Translations under genes and position numbers: made by a program | Shown: positions 17,511 to 26,796 of the stretch, one piece after another | Layout: every line of letters begins with the position of its first letter | How positions within the stretch are numbered: position 1 is the first letter of the stretch | The notes under the pieces: generated by a model | Seen by the model: only the letters and a program-made list of their open reading frames with translations | Told to the model about the DNA's origin: nothing | The model's database searches: none | Origin: Candidatus Infernicultor aquiphilus | Lineage (GTDB): Bacteria > Atribacterota > Phoenicimicrobiia > Phoenicimicrobiales > Phoenicimicrobiaceae | Direction: 5' to 3' | Assembly: GCA_002782675.1 (NCBI GenBank) | Contig: PFIP01000015.1 | Coordinates: 1-51,548, forward strand | DNA: 51,548 bases

Positions 17511-18539
17511 TTATTTTAGATGCAGGCTCTTTAGCTGTCCACAAGCAGCGTATATATCACTACCCCTTGATTGTCTTATGGTAGTGGGGATTCCACTGGC
17601 CATTAATTTATCTTTAAAGTTCTTAACCTGAATAACCTCAGATGGTTGAAGCGAAGAATGAGGAACAGGATTAAAAGTTATTAAGTTTACTTTAGAATTA
17701 AATCCAATAATTAATTTAGCTAATTTATCAGCATAATGCAGCGAATCATTCACTCCTTTAATTAAAATATATTCAAAAGTAACCTGTCTTTTTGTTTTTT
17801 TGGTATAATTCTTACAAGCTTCTATCAAATCATATAAAGGATACTTATTATTTACTGGCATTAGATAAGATCTTAATTTATTCTCCGGGGCATGGAGAGA
17901 AACAGATAATTCTATCTGCCAATTACGCTCTTGTAATCTTTTTATAGCTGGTATTATCCCGCAAGTAGAAATAGTAATTTTTCTTGCTCCCATATTAAAA
18001 GCATCCTTAGAATTTAATATATCAATGGCTTTTATAACATTATCATAATTATCTAAAGGCTCTCCGATTCCCATAAATACAATATTGTGGGGATTAGACT
18101 TTATCTTTCTCTTTACAAATAAAACTTGATTTAAAATTTCACTAATGGAAAGGTTTCTAACCAAACCTTTTTTACCACTTTCACAAAACAAGCAGTTATA
18201 TTTACAACCAATTTGAGATGATATACATTCAGTCAATCTCTTATGGAAAAATATAAGCACACTTTCTATTAAACTCCCATCTTCTAATTGAAATAAATAT
18301 TTTTCGGTTTGATCTTTCGATTTTGTAAACTTCACTAACTTTATATTACTTAGATGAAAGTTATCCTGAAGAAAATTTTTAAATGTTATAGGTAGATTGG
18401 ACATATCTGTGAAATTTTCCACATTTTTTTTATAAAGCCAATAAAATAATTGAGTAGCTCTATATTTTCTTTCTCCTAAAGGTTTAAATTCTTCTTCTAA
18501 TTCATCTAAAGTAAAATTTTTAATATCTTTATTCTGCAT
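17511..18539 (-). CDS. rlmN: 23S rRNA (A2503-C2)/tRNA methyltransferase RlmN
   Basis: Radical-SAM enzyme that methylates C2 of A2503 in 23S rRNA (and A37 in some tRNAs). 342 residues. The cluster-binding CxxxCxxC is C112, C116, C119 (GCKYNCLFCESG). The distal catalytic Cys is C333 in RGSDIYAACGQL; GIGEPLDNYDNV, ISTCGIIPAI and SLHAPENKLR are RlmN motifs. The residues after the third Cys are ESG rather than the common ATG, a variant worth noting. ATG start with only a weak ribosome site. Follows the flavodoxin-like gene by 23 bp. Confidence 0.94.
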   Translation of the reverse strand: MQNKDIKNFTLDELEEEFKPLGERKYRATQLFYWLYKKNVENFTDMSNLPITFKNFLQDNFHLSNIKLVKFTKSKDQTEKYLFQLEDGSLIESVLIFFHKRLTECISSQIGCKYNCLFCESGKKGLVRNLSISEILNQVLFVKRKIKSNPHNIVFMGIGEPLDNYDNVIKAIDILNSKDAFNMGARKITISTCGIIPAIKRLQERNWQIELSVSLHAPENKLRSYLMPVNNKYPLYDLIEACKNYTKKTKRQVTFEYILIKGVNDSLHYADKLAKLIIGFNSKVNLITFNPVPHSSLQPSEVIQVKNFKDKLMASGIPTTIRQSRGSDIYAACGQLKSLHLK

Positions 18540-18562
18540 CCTATTAAACCATCTATTTTCTT

Positions 18563-19615
18563 TTATTTTTTAATTTCTTTTATTATATTTTCAGCAAATT
18601 CCTTTGCTCTTTTTTCTATTCCTTGAACTTTCTTTATTGCACCAGGATCATTAGCGGTAGCCATTAAGGCAAAATAAGGGGGTAGTCTAAACCCCTTGTT
18701 AATATTTAAGGCCCCTAATAACTGTTCAGCTACACAATCACTTCCTGAGTTTCCAGAAACAATAATAGAAAATAGAGTTTTATCCCAAAATTTTACTCTC
18801 TTATAGAGTACCGTCATTCTATTTATTACTGCCATAAGCTTTGCTGAGATAGCATCATTATAATTAGGACATAACCAGATTATACCATCAGCATCTTCTA
18901 TGGCGGGAAGAATTTCATTTACAATTACTCCTCCATAAAAGCAGCTTTTTCCCTCACTATAATGGATACAGGTCTTATAAAGACATCCTCTACAATCTAC
19001 AATAGTTCCGTTTTCTAGATGTAGTTCTCTTAAATTCCCTCTAGTAAGATTATCCTTAACCATTTCCCAGAGCATAAGAGTATTAGAAGTCTTAAATGAA
19101 CTGGAATGAAGGATTAATATCTTTGGGGTATCAATCAAGATTAAATTCTCCATCATTAATTTACTTACTAATTCCTTGGATTGTTTTTGATAAATCTCGG
19201 CAAGAGATAGATCAAAAGTCTTTTGCCAGGTAAAAAAATTATTAAGATTGCGGGTAGCTTCTACAATTGGATTCCCCGGGAATCTACATCCCATCTGATT
19301 AGCTAAAAAAATTATCTTTTGAGCCATATTTTTAGTAAACAGTTCATTGGGACTCTGGATTATCATTACTGCCCTTGAACCTAAAAGAGAATCATTACCT
19401 CTTTCTCTTAATCTTAAAATTATTTCAAATAAAGAAATATTAAATCCACACTTATCTAATTCTATAGCAAATATTATCTTTTTATTTCTTAGATCAGCAG
19501 GAATGTCCTTAATAGTTTTGATAATCACTGAGGGATAATTTTTAGTAGCTATTTTGATAATATCAGCAAAACTATTTGATATTGTCCCAGGTATAATCAA
19601 ATAAACAATTTCCAT
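18563..19615 (-). CDS. Flavodoxin-fold NAD(P)H/FMN reductase-like protein with Cys cluster
   Basis: 350 residues. The C-terminal half (about 165-350) looks like the NADPH-dependent FMN reductase/iron-sulfur flavoprotein family: KILILHSSSFKTSNT at the phosphate loop, then CRGCLYKTCIHYSEGKSC, four cysteines where iron-sulfur flavoproteins bind a cluster, then DADGIIWLCPNYNDAISAKL. The first ~150 residues are also alpha/beta-like (VYLIIPGTISNSF...) but I do not recognise them. They may be a second, degenerate flavodoxin-like domain. Substrate unknown. Sits between rlmN and an LDH-like gene with about 25-bp gaps, so probably co-transcribed. Confidence 0.75.
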   Translation of the reverse strand: MEIVYLIIPGTISNSFADIIKIATKNYPSVIIKTIKDIPADLRNKKIIFAIELDKCGFNISLFEIILRLRERGNDSLLGSRAVMIIQSPNELFTKNMAQKIIFLANQMGCRFPGNPIVEATRNLNNFFTWQKTFDLSLAEIYQKQSKELVSKLMMENLILIDTPKILILHSSSFKTSNTLMLWEMVKDNLTRGNLRELHLENGTIVDCRGCLYKTCIHYSEGKSCFYGGVIVNEILPAIEDADGIIWLCPNYNDAISAKLMAVINRMTVLYKRVKFWDKTLFSIIVSGNSGSDCVAEQLLGALNINKGFRLPPYFALMATANDPGAIKKVQGIEKRAKEFAENIIKEIKK

Positions 19616-19642
19616 AAAATGATTTCCTCTATTTAGAATTTT

Positions 19643-20887
19643 TCATAAAATATTGCCCAGCTCTTTATAACTTGCTTTAATTTTTTCTACTAAAATAGTA
19701 GGAAGATCTAATCTTTCAATTTCAGTTCCTGATCTATGCAATCTATTTTTCGCTCCCATAAATACTCCCCCTATAAAGGTGGCACTATATTGCCACTTAC
19801 CACTGATGGTGGCAATAATTGGAAGACTCCCCGAGGATAAGGCAGGAGCTACATAAGGTTTAAAACCGATCCTTCTTATTTCTAAATTCGCTTTTAAGGC
19901 CTGATCGGTAAGCAGCTCCGATAGTCTTTCATCATATTTTTTTATACTGTTGGCAATTATTAAGCCTTTACCATGAGGGCCAAATGCTCTACCTTCCTGA
20001 TCATATTTATTAGTTTTAGAATTTTGTTTAGAGTAATATACTGCTCGAGCAAACATTACCCCTAATCCATATCCCCTTATCTGCTCTGCTGCTAATCCTT
20101 GAAAATCAAATTTTCCACTTTTATTTTTATTGCTGGCTAAGAAGGTAGCTTTACACAATAAATCTACCGGGTCTGATATTACTGCAAATATTCCTTTAAA
20201 CGACTTTTCCCGAGCTTTTCGGGCATAATCAGAAATTAGCTTAGAATTTTCTTTAAATTGTCTCATTCTCACATCTTCTTGTTCTTCTCCCAAAGCAGGC
20301 ACCCTTATGGTAGCACAAAATACCAACATATCACCATTGAAAATCTCCTCTTCATTTAAAACATAAACTTCTGGATATTTTTGAGTGGTAAATGGATTAA
20401 ATATCTGATTTGCTTCTAATTCCCATCTTTTTATAATATTTATATTTTTATCATATATTCCAATAGATTTAATATATCTTCCTCCTAATAATCTCAAACC
20501 AGTAAGGAGGACTCCTCCTACATCACCCAACCCTACAATATTAACTTTCCAACGTAAAGGAACTTCATAATTTAATACATCTTGCCAATTAGGATATTCG
20601 GTATTAAGTAAACTCACTCTTTTGGCTTTTATTCTTTCTTTAATCCATTTAGGCAAATTATAATTAACCTTTTTTGGTTTCTGTAATAAATGGATATTCT
20701 CTCCTTTTAAAAATATAAGAGAGGGATCGGTAATACTAAAACTTCTTCTTGATTTTAAAGGGTTTATCTGATTCAGCACATAAATTATGCCTTTATTCTC
20801 TCTGGCCTGATCTTCTGATATCTCATCTAGTTCCTGGTATTTTGACTGGGAAATTAGTATTTTATCTTTTAGTTTATAAAAGAACAT
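19643..20887 (-). CDS. Lactate/malate dehydrogenase-superfamily protein, divergent
   Basis: 414 residues. After about 112 N-terminal residues of unrecognised sequence comes a Rossmann segment, VNIVGLGDVGGVLLTGLRLLGG, followed by IGIYDKN with an acidic residue typical of NAD binding. Further on are VFCATIRVPALG, AVISDPVDLLC (like the NPVD segment of LDH/MDH) and GPHGKG, which resembles the catalytic-His motif GxHG. The substrate-recognition Arg pattern of true LDH or MDH is not obvious, so the substrate cannot be assigned. The N-terminal extension is unusual. ATG start with GGGGA upstream. Confidence 0.75.
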   Translation of the reverse strand: MFFYKLKDKILISQSKYQELDEISEDQARENKGIIYVLNQINPLKSRRSFSITDPSLIFLKGENIHLLQKPKKVNYNLPKWIKERIKAKRVSLLNTEYPNWQDVLNYEVPLRWKVNIVGLGDVGGVLLTGLRLLGGRYIKSIGIYDKNINIIKRWELEANQIFNPFTTQKYPEVYVLNEEEIFNGDMLVFCATIRVPALGEEQEDVRMRQFKENSKLISDYARKAREKSFKGIFAVISDPVDLLCKATFLASNKNKSGKFDFQGLAAEQIRGYGLGVMFARAVYYSKQNSKTNKYDQEGRAFGPHGKGLIIANSIKKYDERLSELLTDQALKANLEIRRIGFKPYVAPALSSGSLPIIATISGKWQYSATFIGGVFMGAKNRLHRSGTEIERLDLPTILVEKIKASYKELGNIL

Positions 20888-20898
20888 CTTTAATTTTT

Positions 20899-20935
20899 CC
20901 CCCTCACCCTAATCCTCTCCCTCCAGAGGAGAGGA
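20899..20935. repeat. CCCTCACCCTAATCCTCTCC-type dispersed repeat
   Basis: A copy of a repeat class seen in many unrelated bacterial genomes, with an internal hairpin (tcctctccct / agaggagagga). Lies in the gap between the 1643-residue protein and the LDH-like gene. Confidence 0.7.
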
Positions 20936-20966
20936 AACAAAAATTATGTATTTTCACATTTATCCT

Positions 20967-21019
20967 GTAGGGGGCGGATTTATCCGCCCCAAAACGGGTT
21001 CGATGAATCGAACCCCTAC
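20967..21019. repeat. Two adjacent GTAGGGG-family palindromes
   Basis: First unit 20967-20990: gtag then stem gggcggat, loop tt, atccgccc. Second unit 20996-21019: stem gggttcgat, loop ga, atcgaaccc, then ctac. The second is the uninterrupted form of the palindrome that is split by an insert at 44808-44857. A tact/cgata tract follows directly (to about 21038). Confidence 0.85.
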
Positions 21020-21048
21020 TCGATACTATATACTGTCTTCTTCCCGCT

Positions 21049-24000
21049 TTACCTTTCCCTGTCTGCCATTCCTCTGGTTCGCCTTAAAAGTTCAAGGTCA
21101 TTCCTTAAATAATGAGAAGGACTAAGATTTAAATTATAATCCATATCTTCTCCCTGGTCAGGATATCGAGGATAAATAATTACCTCTCCTAAATGGTCAA
21201 GAGTTAATTTTCTTTGTTGCATTACTTGATATTCATTTTCTAGAGCCTCTAATATAGTTAAAGAATTTTCAATACAAACTTCGGAGAAATTATAAATAGT
21301 TTTTCCAGAGATATTTTTAATAAATGAAGGAAAGGTATAAGGCAATATCCAATTGATGGACCTAACCAGATTCCCTTGAGACCTAATTTTTCTTTCCAAG
21401 GCATCTCCACCGATAAAAGGATACAATTCACTTTCGTTAAACCATAAGCTGAGATTAGGAATAAAATAAGCCCAATCAACATCTCTATTTAATATAGTAG
21501 CTATTTCTTTCCCACTTCCGGACAGTGCTCCTACAATTATTTTTTTAACTTCGATATTATATTTTTTAAACAGAGGTTCCAGAGTTTTTATTCTATAGCC
21601 TTTGTGTAAATAATCATCGATAAGGATTACCGGCCTATCAAATGAATGAATCATCTTAACCTGATTTTCCAGACTCATATAGTTAGAAAAGGCGTCGATC
21701 TCAAAACTTTTCATATTGGGGGCAAATATTTTTTCAGTATGGAGAGATTTCGTTACCGTATTAGGAACCACCATTTTATGTAGTATCTTACCAAAAGGTA
21801 CACACATTGACTTACCAAGAATTCGAGAAGCTAAAGGAGTGGTCGGAACATTATTTAGCTTACAGATTTTTTTTACAATAGTCTGATTGATTAAATTTAT
21901 ATTAAAGGGTAGAACAATATTCCCAGGATAAAAGGTAGTTAATGATTTTAGTAATTTCTTCCGTGAGATAATAACTGATTTCTTAATATTTAGATTTTGC
22001 CCGAAAGGTTCTTTTATAATAGTCTCTGTATCCAGATTGATGATACAAGGTTTGCTCATATTCACTACAAATACCGGATTATCTTTCTCACTAAAAGGTA
22101 AACGATAAAATCCCATAAGTTCTAAGTTCTCGTTTAAAGAAGTGGAAGGATAATTATTTAATATATTCCTGAAAATTGCATAATTGTAATCTTTCTCTAT
22201 GCAAAAAGAAAGGGTTTCGGCAAGGATAACCTGCTCAAGATTTTCAAGTTCTGATCTATTCTCTGCATCAGTTATGGTAAAAATACCATCAATAACTATG
22301 GTATGACCAAAGGTATTTTCTCGGATATATTCCGATATCAAGTTATTACTAAATTCCTGGAAAAGAATACTCGAACGAACCCAATGAAAAACTGAAAAAC
22401 CTAATATCATTCCATTATGATCAACATCACGTAAAAGCAAAATCCTTGGATTCAATTTATGGGTAAACTCATTGAACTTTTTAGATATATCGTTCTGATG
22501 GTATTGAGAAAATATCTTCTGGCCAAGTTTTTCTATTAAATCTGCGGTGATACTTTCACCTTCAATTATCTGCACCTCGATAGAGATAGTCTGAATCACC
22601 CTTTTATATTGAGGTTCTCTCTGATATAAACTATTTTCGTAAATATATTTCTGGGCTAAAGGATCAATAAGTTTAAAAATGTCTCTATTTTCATCGATAT
22701 TGGTTCTTATTTGACTTGAACTTATCTCTTCATAGTGAGAAGTGAGATTAAGATGTATAACCTCTTTTTCCATTTTTTCAATAGACTTTTGAAATATTTT
22801 TTCTTCTTTATGGTTAGCAGAAGGTAAGGTCCTTCTATCGAAAACAATATGAGGAAAAGTGTGTACGGAATTTTCGGTTCTATTCTTCTGATAAGCTGAA
22901 GCATTTAAGATGACATCAGTGCCTACTACAATATAAACCTCAGAAAGGGGAAAATTTTCTCTTAAAATCTTTAAGTCGTGGGGATTAGCAATATTAATAG
23001 GTAAATCTTCAGGAAATAAGTAGACATTAAGTTCATCGGCAATAGAAATATTTATTATATTCTTTCTAAAGAGATGGGGTTGAGTCCTTTTAGACCAAGA
23101 AAACTCATCAACGGCTAAATATATTTCAAAACCAAGGGCTTCTATTGCTTTTACTATCTCTTTATGGCTTAGAGAAAACGGGTCAAAAGCCCCGGGAAAG
23201 AAGGCTATCCTAACCGGAGCTTTAAGGTTTATACTACCTTTACAGAAATTATAATCAGAGATAAATTTATAGATATAATTAAGTCCGGTACAATTTATTA
23301 AAAACATCAAGTTTTCTCTATTTACGGGAGTCAATAGAGTAAGAATTTTTTTAGCAATAAGCTGAAATATATGGTTCTTTTCTTCTAAACTGAGATGTTT
23401 TGAACCAAATATTTCCCTACCAATAACTCTAAATGCAGCTTGTTTGACTTGTAAATTATAATGCACCAAGCCGTTTAGAAGAATACCAATTATTTTACCA
23501 AGTCTATTTTCGTAAGATTTTTCTTTTTCTGAAAATCTTTTACGGTATTGAGGATAATTAGCAATAGTTATACCAATAGTCCTAAGCAATAATGAGCTTA
23601 ATTTAGGGTCTGATTGTTTGATCTTTTCTATTAAATCATCAGTGAGTTCCTCTAATTCATTAGGTGGAAGATATAGTATTAGCTGACCTAAATAATAAGG
23701 AATATATTTAGTAAACTGATAGTCTTCCATCTCTAAAGCCCGTAATAGTTCAATAGCAATATCATTTCGTTGCTCAAATGATAAACCGGGCATTAAATTT
23801 ACTAAGGTCTTCCCAGCTAAATTTCTAATATCTTCAATTCCACTAACTTTCAAGATGTTACAAAAATGTAAAGCAGTATAAATTTCCTCTTGTTTAGTAT
23901 TTAAAGTATGTTCTGATAAAAGTTCTATCTGAATCTTTTTAATTATCCAACTAGTTGAAGTTTTAAGATTACTTAAAAATATATACTGAATCTTTTCCAT

Positions 24001-25980
24001 ATCTCTTCGATAAAATTCAGTATACTTTTCTACCATAGTTTTGTTCAGACCTAATAATTTAACTATCTTTATATTTAAATAATTTTCAGCCGGAAGTACA
24101 GAAGAAGATATATTGTGACTAAATATTTTCCTTAAGCTACTTATGAATTTAGATTTTTTATCCAGCTGAGATATTAAATTATTTACCACTTCCAAGGCAG
24201 TAAGTCTAAGATTATAGTCTTTTTTCTTTAACATTTTTAAAATATAATCAAATAATACCTTTAAAGATTCTTCATCTGAGGATATAGGTATATACTGGGC
24301 GGTTTTTATTAAAGATAATTGAATGTCTTCATTGAGATATAAGTCTTTTTTATAATGTTTTAAAATAATTTTTCGATAATTGTTTAGCTGATTTTTACGA
24401 CAATTAGAAAAGAAAGATAAAATCATATTATCAGTGCTATTAATAATTCGAACTTGATGAAGAGGAAGTTTTTTATGATCTGGTCGTAAAAAATATTTTA
24501 AATATCTATCCAACAAATCAAAGCTGGTAATAGCTGGGGGTTTAAGGCTAACTTTATAAGGAATTTCTTTGCGGTAATCTTCGTCAAAAGTGGCAATTAA
24601 TATACCAATAAGTTTTGAACTTCTTCTTCTTATTTCATCTTCCGGATGAGTTAATTGTTCGTATAAATACCTCAAAGTAATCATCTTCTGTTTTTGAGTT
24701 AAGTAAGTTGAATATTCTTCAAATATTTGTAAATATTCTCGTAGATTATTCCAGTTTTTTTCGCTTCGGGCTAATTCTAATAGAGAATTAAGAGAAGATT
24801 CATCTCGGAGTTCATACATTAAATTTATATTGTGTTCTATGGAAAGAAATTTTATGCTTTGAATAACTTCCTGATTATGCAGCAGAGAATAATATGGTTT
24901 TTTATCTTTTTTACCCGGATATATTTTTTTATTTTCTAAACTTACCTTTACTCCTAAATTTATGATATAATCTTCAAAATCTTTTAATTTCGCATATACC
25001 CGATAATATCTTTTTCTTTTTTCCTCATTGACATTGTCCAGTTTGTTTAAAATTATCTGAAAAGAATCTTTAAGACTAAAGATACTTATTTCCTTTTTGG
25101 GATCATTATCTACATTTTTTACCCGAAAATCGGAATAAATTAAAATAAGAGATTCTAAAGGTAAATTTTCTAATTCTAAATCCCAAACAGAATGATTAAC
25201 TGCAATATGCCCAATATAAGAGATATTATGTTTTTTAAACCACCTATCGGTATAATAATAATGTAAATAGGGAGTCCTTTCCGCCTCTATGCCTTTACAT
25301 CCGTATTTTCCTATATCATGCCCTACTGCTGCTCCCGAAACCCTATCCAAATTAACCGGAAGACCCAAATCATATAATTGTCTACCTATAAATAAAGCCA
25401 TCCAATTAACTCCACAAATATGGTCAAGGGTATTATATTTTAAGACTTCCTGGCTTAATTTCATCATCTCATAAATATATTCGGAATTAAATGCTTTTAG
25501 AAACCTTTTGTATTCGATAGGATTTTCTAATTTACTTTTTTCTTCAGAAGTTAAAAAATTAAGGGGGTATTTACTTTGAAAAGTAGAATCATCAGATGAC
25601 TTTTGAAACTCTGAAATCACTCTTAATAATTTTAAATAGAGCCAGAAACTTTTTTGGCAATTATCGGAGATATATTTATTAAATAGTCCTACTGCTTCAG
25701 GAAAAGATTGAGATAGGGTAAATTGGTATACTTGATAAAGCCAATTATTAGGGTTATGTTTTTTATCTATACCTACCAGGATATCCTGACCTAAAGAATA
25801 TACTGCTTTACAACTATAGTCTTTTTTTTCTATTAGGGATGATAATTTTTTTAAAAATAAGGGGCTTTCAATATATTTTTTAACCAGCCCTTTCTCTAAA
25901 GAAATATTACCTAAAATATCTGAAGTTAAAATCCTTTTAAATATTTTTTTATATATTTTTTTAGTGCTAATTTTGTCCAC
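21049..25980 (-). CDS. Giant multidomain protein: HD, helical repeats, NadD-like, GNAT-like, PRTase-like
   Basis: 1643 residues, no stop or frameshift. Visible domains in order: (1) HD-superfamily region about 180-300 with H187, H221-D222 (GHDIGKYG), H263 (NHSVWD) and a later Asp in YSDFRV; (2) about 380-900, helical repeat sequence resembling HEAT/ARM; (3) about 925-1135, a nucleotidyltransferase of NadD type with FPGAFDPFSLSHKEI (His near 939; SLSH for the usual TxGH-like motif) and SSSQIRTNI (Arg near 1092); (4) about 1120-1300, GNAT-like, ending ELMGFYRLP; (5) about 1380-1520, PRTase-like with PVILIDDYLHKGYRI (Asp 1455-1456), matching the PRPP-binding loop. No signal peptide or membrane segment, so cytosolic. 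HD next to NadD recalls NadD-YqeK pairs. GTG start with a poor ribosome site; own promoter. Function unknown. Confidence 0.85.
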   Translation of the reverse strand: MDKISTKKIYKKIFKRILTSDILGNISLEKGLVKKYIESPLFLKKLSSLIEKKDYSCKAVYSLGQDILVGIDKKHNPNNWLYQVYQFTLSQSFPEAVGLFNKYISDNCQKSFWLYLKLLRVISEFQKSSDDSTFQSKYPLNFLTSEEKSKLENPIEYKRFLKAFNSEYIYEMMKLSQEVLKYNTLDHICGVNWMALFIGRQLYDLGLPVNLDRVSGAAVGHDIGKYGCKGIEAERTPYLHYYYTDRWFKKHNISYIGHIAVNHSVWDLELENLPLESLILIYSDFRVKNVDNDPKKEISIFSLKDSFQIILNKLDNVNEEKRKRYYRVYAKLKDFEDYIINLGVKVSLENKKIYPGKKDKKPYYSLLHNQEVIQSIKFLSIEHNINLMYELRDESSLNSLLELARSEKNWNNLREYLQIFEEYSTYLTQKQKMITLRYLYEQLTHPEDEIRRRSSKLIGILIATFDEDYRKEIPYKVSLKPPAITSFDLLDRYLKYFLRPDHKKLPLHQVRIINSTDNMILSFFSNCRKNQLNNYRKIILKHYKKDLYLNEDIQLSLIKTAQYIPISSDEESLKVLFDYILKMLKKKDYNLRLTALEVVNNLISQLDKKSKFISSLRKIFSHNISSSVLPAENYLNIKIVKLLGLNKTMVEKYTEFYRRDMEKIQYIFLSNLKTSTSWIIKKIQIELLSEHTLNTKQEEIYTALHFCNILKVSGIEDIRNLAGKTLVNLMPGLSFEQRNDIAIELLRALEMEDYQFTKYIPYYLGQLILYLPPNELEELTDDLIEKIKQSDPKLSSLLLRTIGITIANYPQYRKRFSEKEKSYENRLGKIIGILLNGLVHYNLQVKQAAFRVIGREIFGSKHLSLEEKNHIFQLIAKKILTLLTPVNRENLMFLINCTGLNYIYKFISDYNFCKGSINLKAPVRIAFFPGAFDPFSLSHKEIVKAIEALGFEIYLAVDEFSWSKRTQPHLFRKNIINISIADELNVYLFPEDLPINIANPHDLKILRENFPLSEVYIVVGTDVILNASAYQKNRTENSVHTFPHIVFDRRTLPSANHKEEKIFQKSIEKMEKEVIHLNLTSHYEEISSSQIRTNIDENRDIFKLIDPLAQKYIYENSLYQREPQYKRVIQTISIEVQIIEGESITADLIEKLGQKIFSQYHQNDISKKFNEFTHKLNPRILLLRDVDHNGMILGFSVFHWVRSSILFQEFSNNLISEYIRENTFGHTIVIDGIFTITDAENRSELENLEQVILAETLSFCIEKDYNYAIFRNILNNYPSTSLNENLELMGFYRLPFSEKDNPVFVVNMSKPCIINLDTETIIKEPFGQNLNIKKSVIISRKKLLKSLTTFYPGNIVLPFNINLINQTIVKKICKLNNVPTTPLASRILGKSMCVPFGKILHKMVVPNTVTKSLHTEKIFAPNMKSFEIDAFSNYMSLENQVKMIHSFDRPVILIDDYLHKGYRIKTLEPLFKKYNIEVKKIIVGALSGSGKEIATILNRDVDWAYFIPNLSLWFNESELYPFIGGDALERKIRSQGNLVRSINWILPYTFPSFIKNISGKTIYNFSEVCIENSLTILEALENEYQVMQQRKLTLDHLGEVIIYPRYPDQGEDMDYNLNLSPSHYLRNDLELLRRTRGMADRER

Positions 25981-26043
25981 TTTAAAAGACCATCCGGTTA
26001 AAATTAATATAATTTAGAATAAATATTATTTTCTTTAACCTTT

Positions 26044-26073
26044 ATTATAACTGAAAACTGCGAAAAGTTACAA
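26044..26073 (-). promoter_or_regulatory. Promoter of the giant multidomain gene
   Basis: -10 TATAAT (26049-26044, perfect) with -35 TTGTAA (26073-26068) at 18-bp spacing. The leader of about 55 nt has a possible long-range hairpin (ggttaaa with tttaacc) shortly before the GTG start. Confidence 0.55.
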
Positions 26074-26139
26074 TTAAATCGGTATTTTAAAATAAAAATC
26101 ATTTCCAATTCGGTTTGATAAAGACTTTTGGTCTAAAAG

Positions 26140-26167
26140 ATAAAAGGGGTACGATAATTCGTACCCC
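26140..26167 (-). terminator. Rho-independent terminator of ndk
   Basis: Stem ggggtacga/tcgtacccc (26146-26154 with 26159-26167, 4-nt loop), followed on the minus strand by TTTTATCTTTT. It ends the transporter-ndk transcript before the giant gene's promoter. Confidence 0.85.
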
Positions 26168-26225
26168 TCCCCTAAGGTTAGATCCATTTAAAAATGTGTT
26201 GAATATATTCTAATTGATATCTCTA

Positions 26226-26762
26226 CTAACTATAATTAGCAAACCAAAGAGAGATTTCTCTCTTTGCCTCCTCGACTGTTTCCGAAGCGTGAACCAAATT
26301 TTGTAAAACTCTTTTTTCTCGAGCAGAAAGGTCAGGTGAATCTATTGAAAAATCACCTCTTATGGTTCCTAATTCCGCGAAAAGAGGAACTGTATTACCT
26401 ACTATTTTTCTTACCATTTCTACAGCATGGTTTCCACTTAAAATAAGAACCGATACCGGTCCGGAAGTTAAATGTTGAATTAACCATTTTCTAACTAGTT
26501 GACCAATTTTTAAGGCATCATTGGTACCTAAATCCTCTATAATATTTAAATTATATTTTTCATAAGTATCTATAGTCTTCTTACCCACAGATCTAATCCA
26601 ATTTTTATCATCAGGATAGTGCTTTTCGACCATTTCGATAGTAGCATTTAATATTTTCATTCCTTCCAAGGTTAACCCTACCCTTTCAAATCTGGAAATA
26701 ATTTCTCCCACCAGGCCTCTTTTAAATGCATCTGGTTTTATTAAAACTAAGGTTCTTTCCAT
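26226..26762 (-). CDS. ndk: Nucleoside diphosphate kinase, long form
   Basis: Transfers the gamma phosphate of ATP to NDPs through a phospho-His. 178 residues, against about 140 usually. The N-terminus ERTLVLIKPDAFKRGLVGEII, the SGPVSVLILSG and GTIRGDFSIDS motifs, and the catalytic His in NLVHASETVEEAKREI are all present. The extra ~40 residues sit between the HYPDDKNW segment and HLTSGPV, i.e. in the middle of the fold, so this is an insertion form rather than a fusion. Last gene before a terminator and 34 bp after the ABC ATPase gene. Confidence 0.93.
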   Translation of the reverse strand: MERTLVLIKPDAFKRGLVGEIISRFERVGLTLEGMKILNATIEMVEKHYPDDKNWIRSVGKKTIDTYEKYNLNIIEDLGTNDALKIGQLVRKWLIQHLTSGPVSVLILSGNHAVEMVRKIVGNTVPLFAELGTIRGDFSIDSPDLSAREKRVLQNLVHASETVEEAKREISLWFANYS

Positions 26763-26796
26763 TCCTTAATGCACCTCTATTTCCTTCCCTTATCTT

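Noticed and set aside
17323-17544. 73-codon minus-strand frame overlapping the CAU tRNA and the end of rlmN
   Set aside because: Reads through tRNA and repeat DNA; no ribosome site; no family resemblance.
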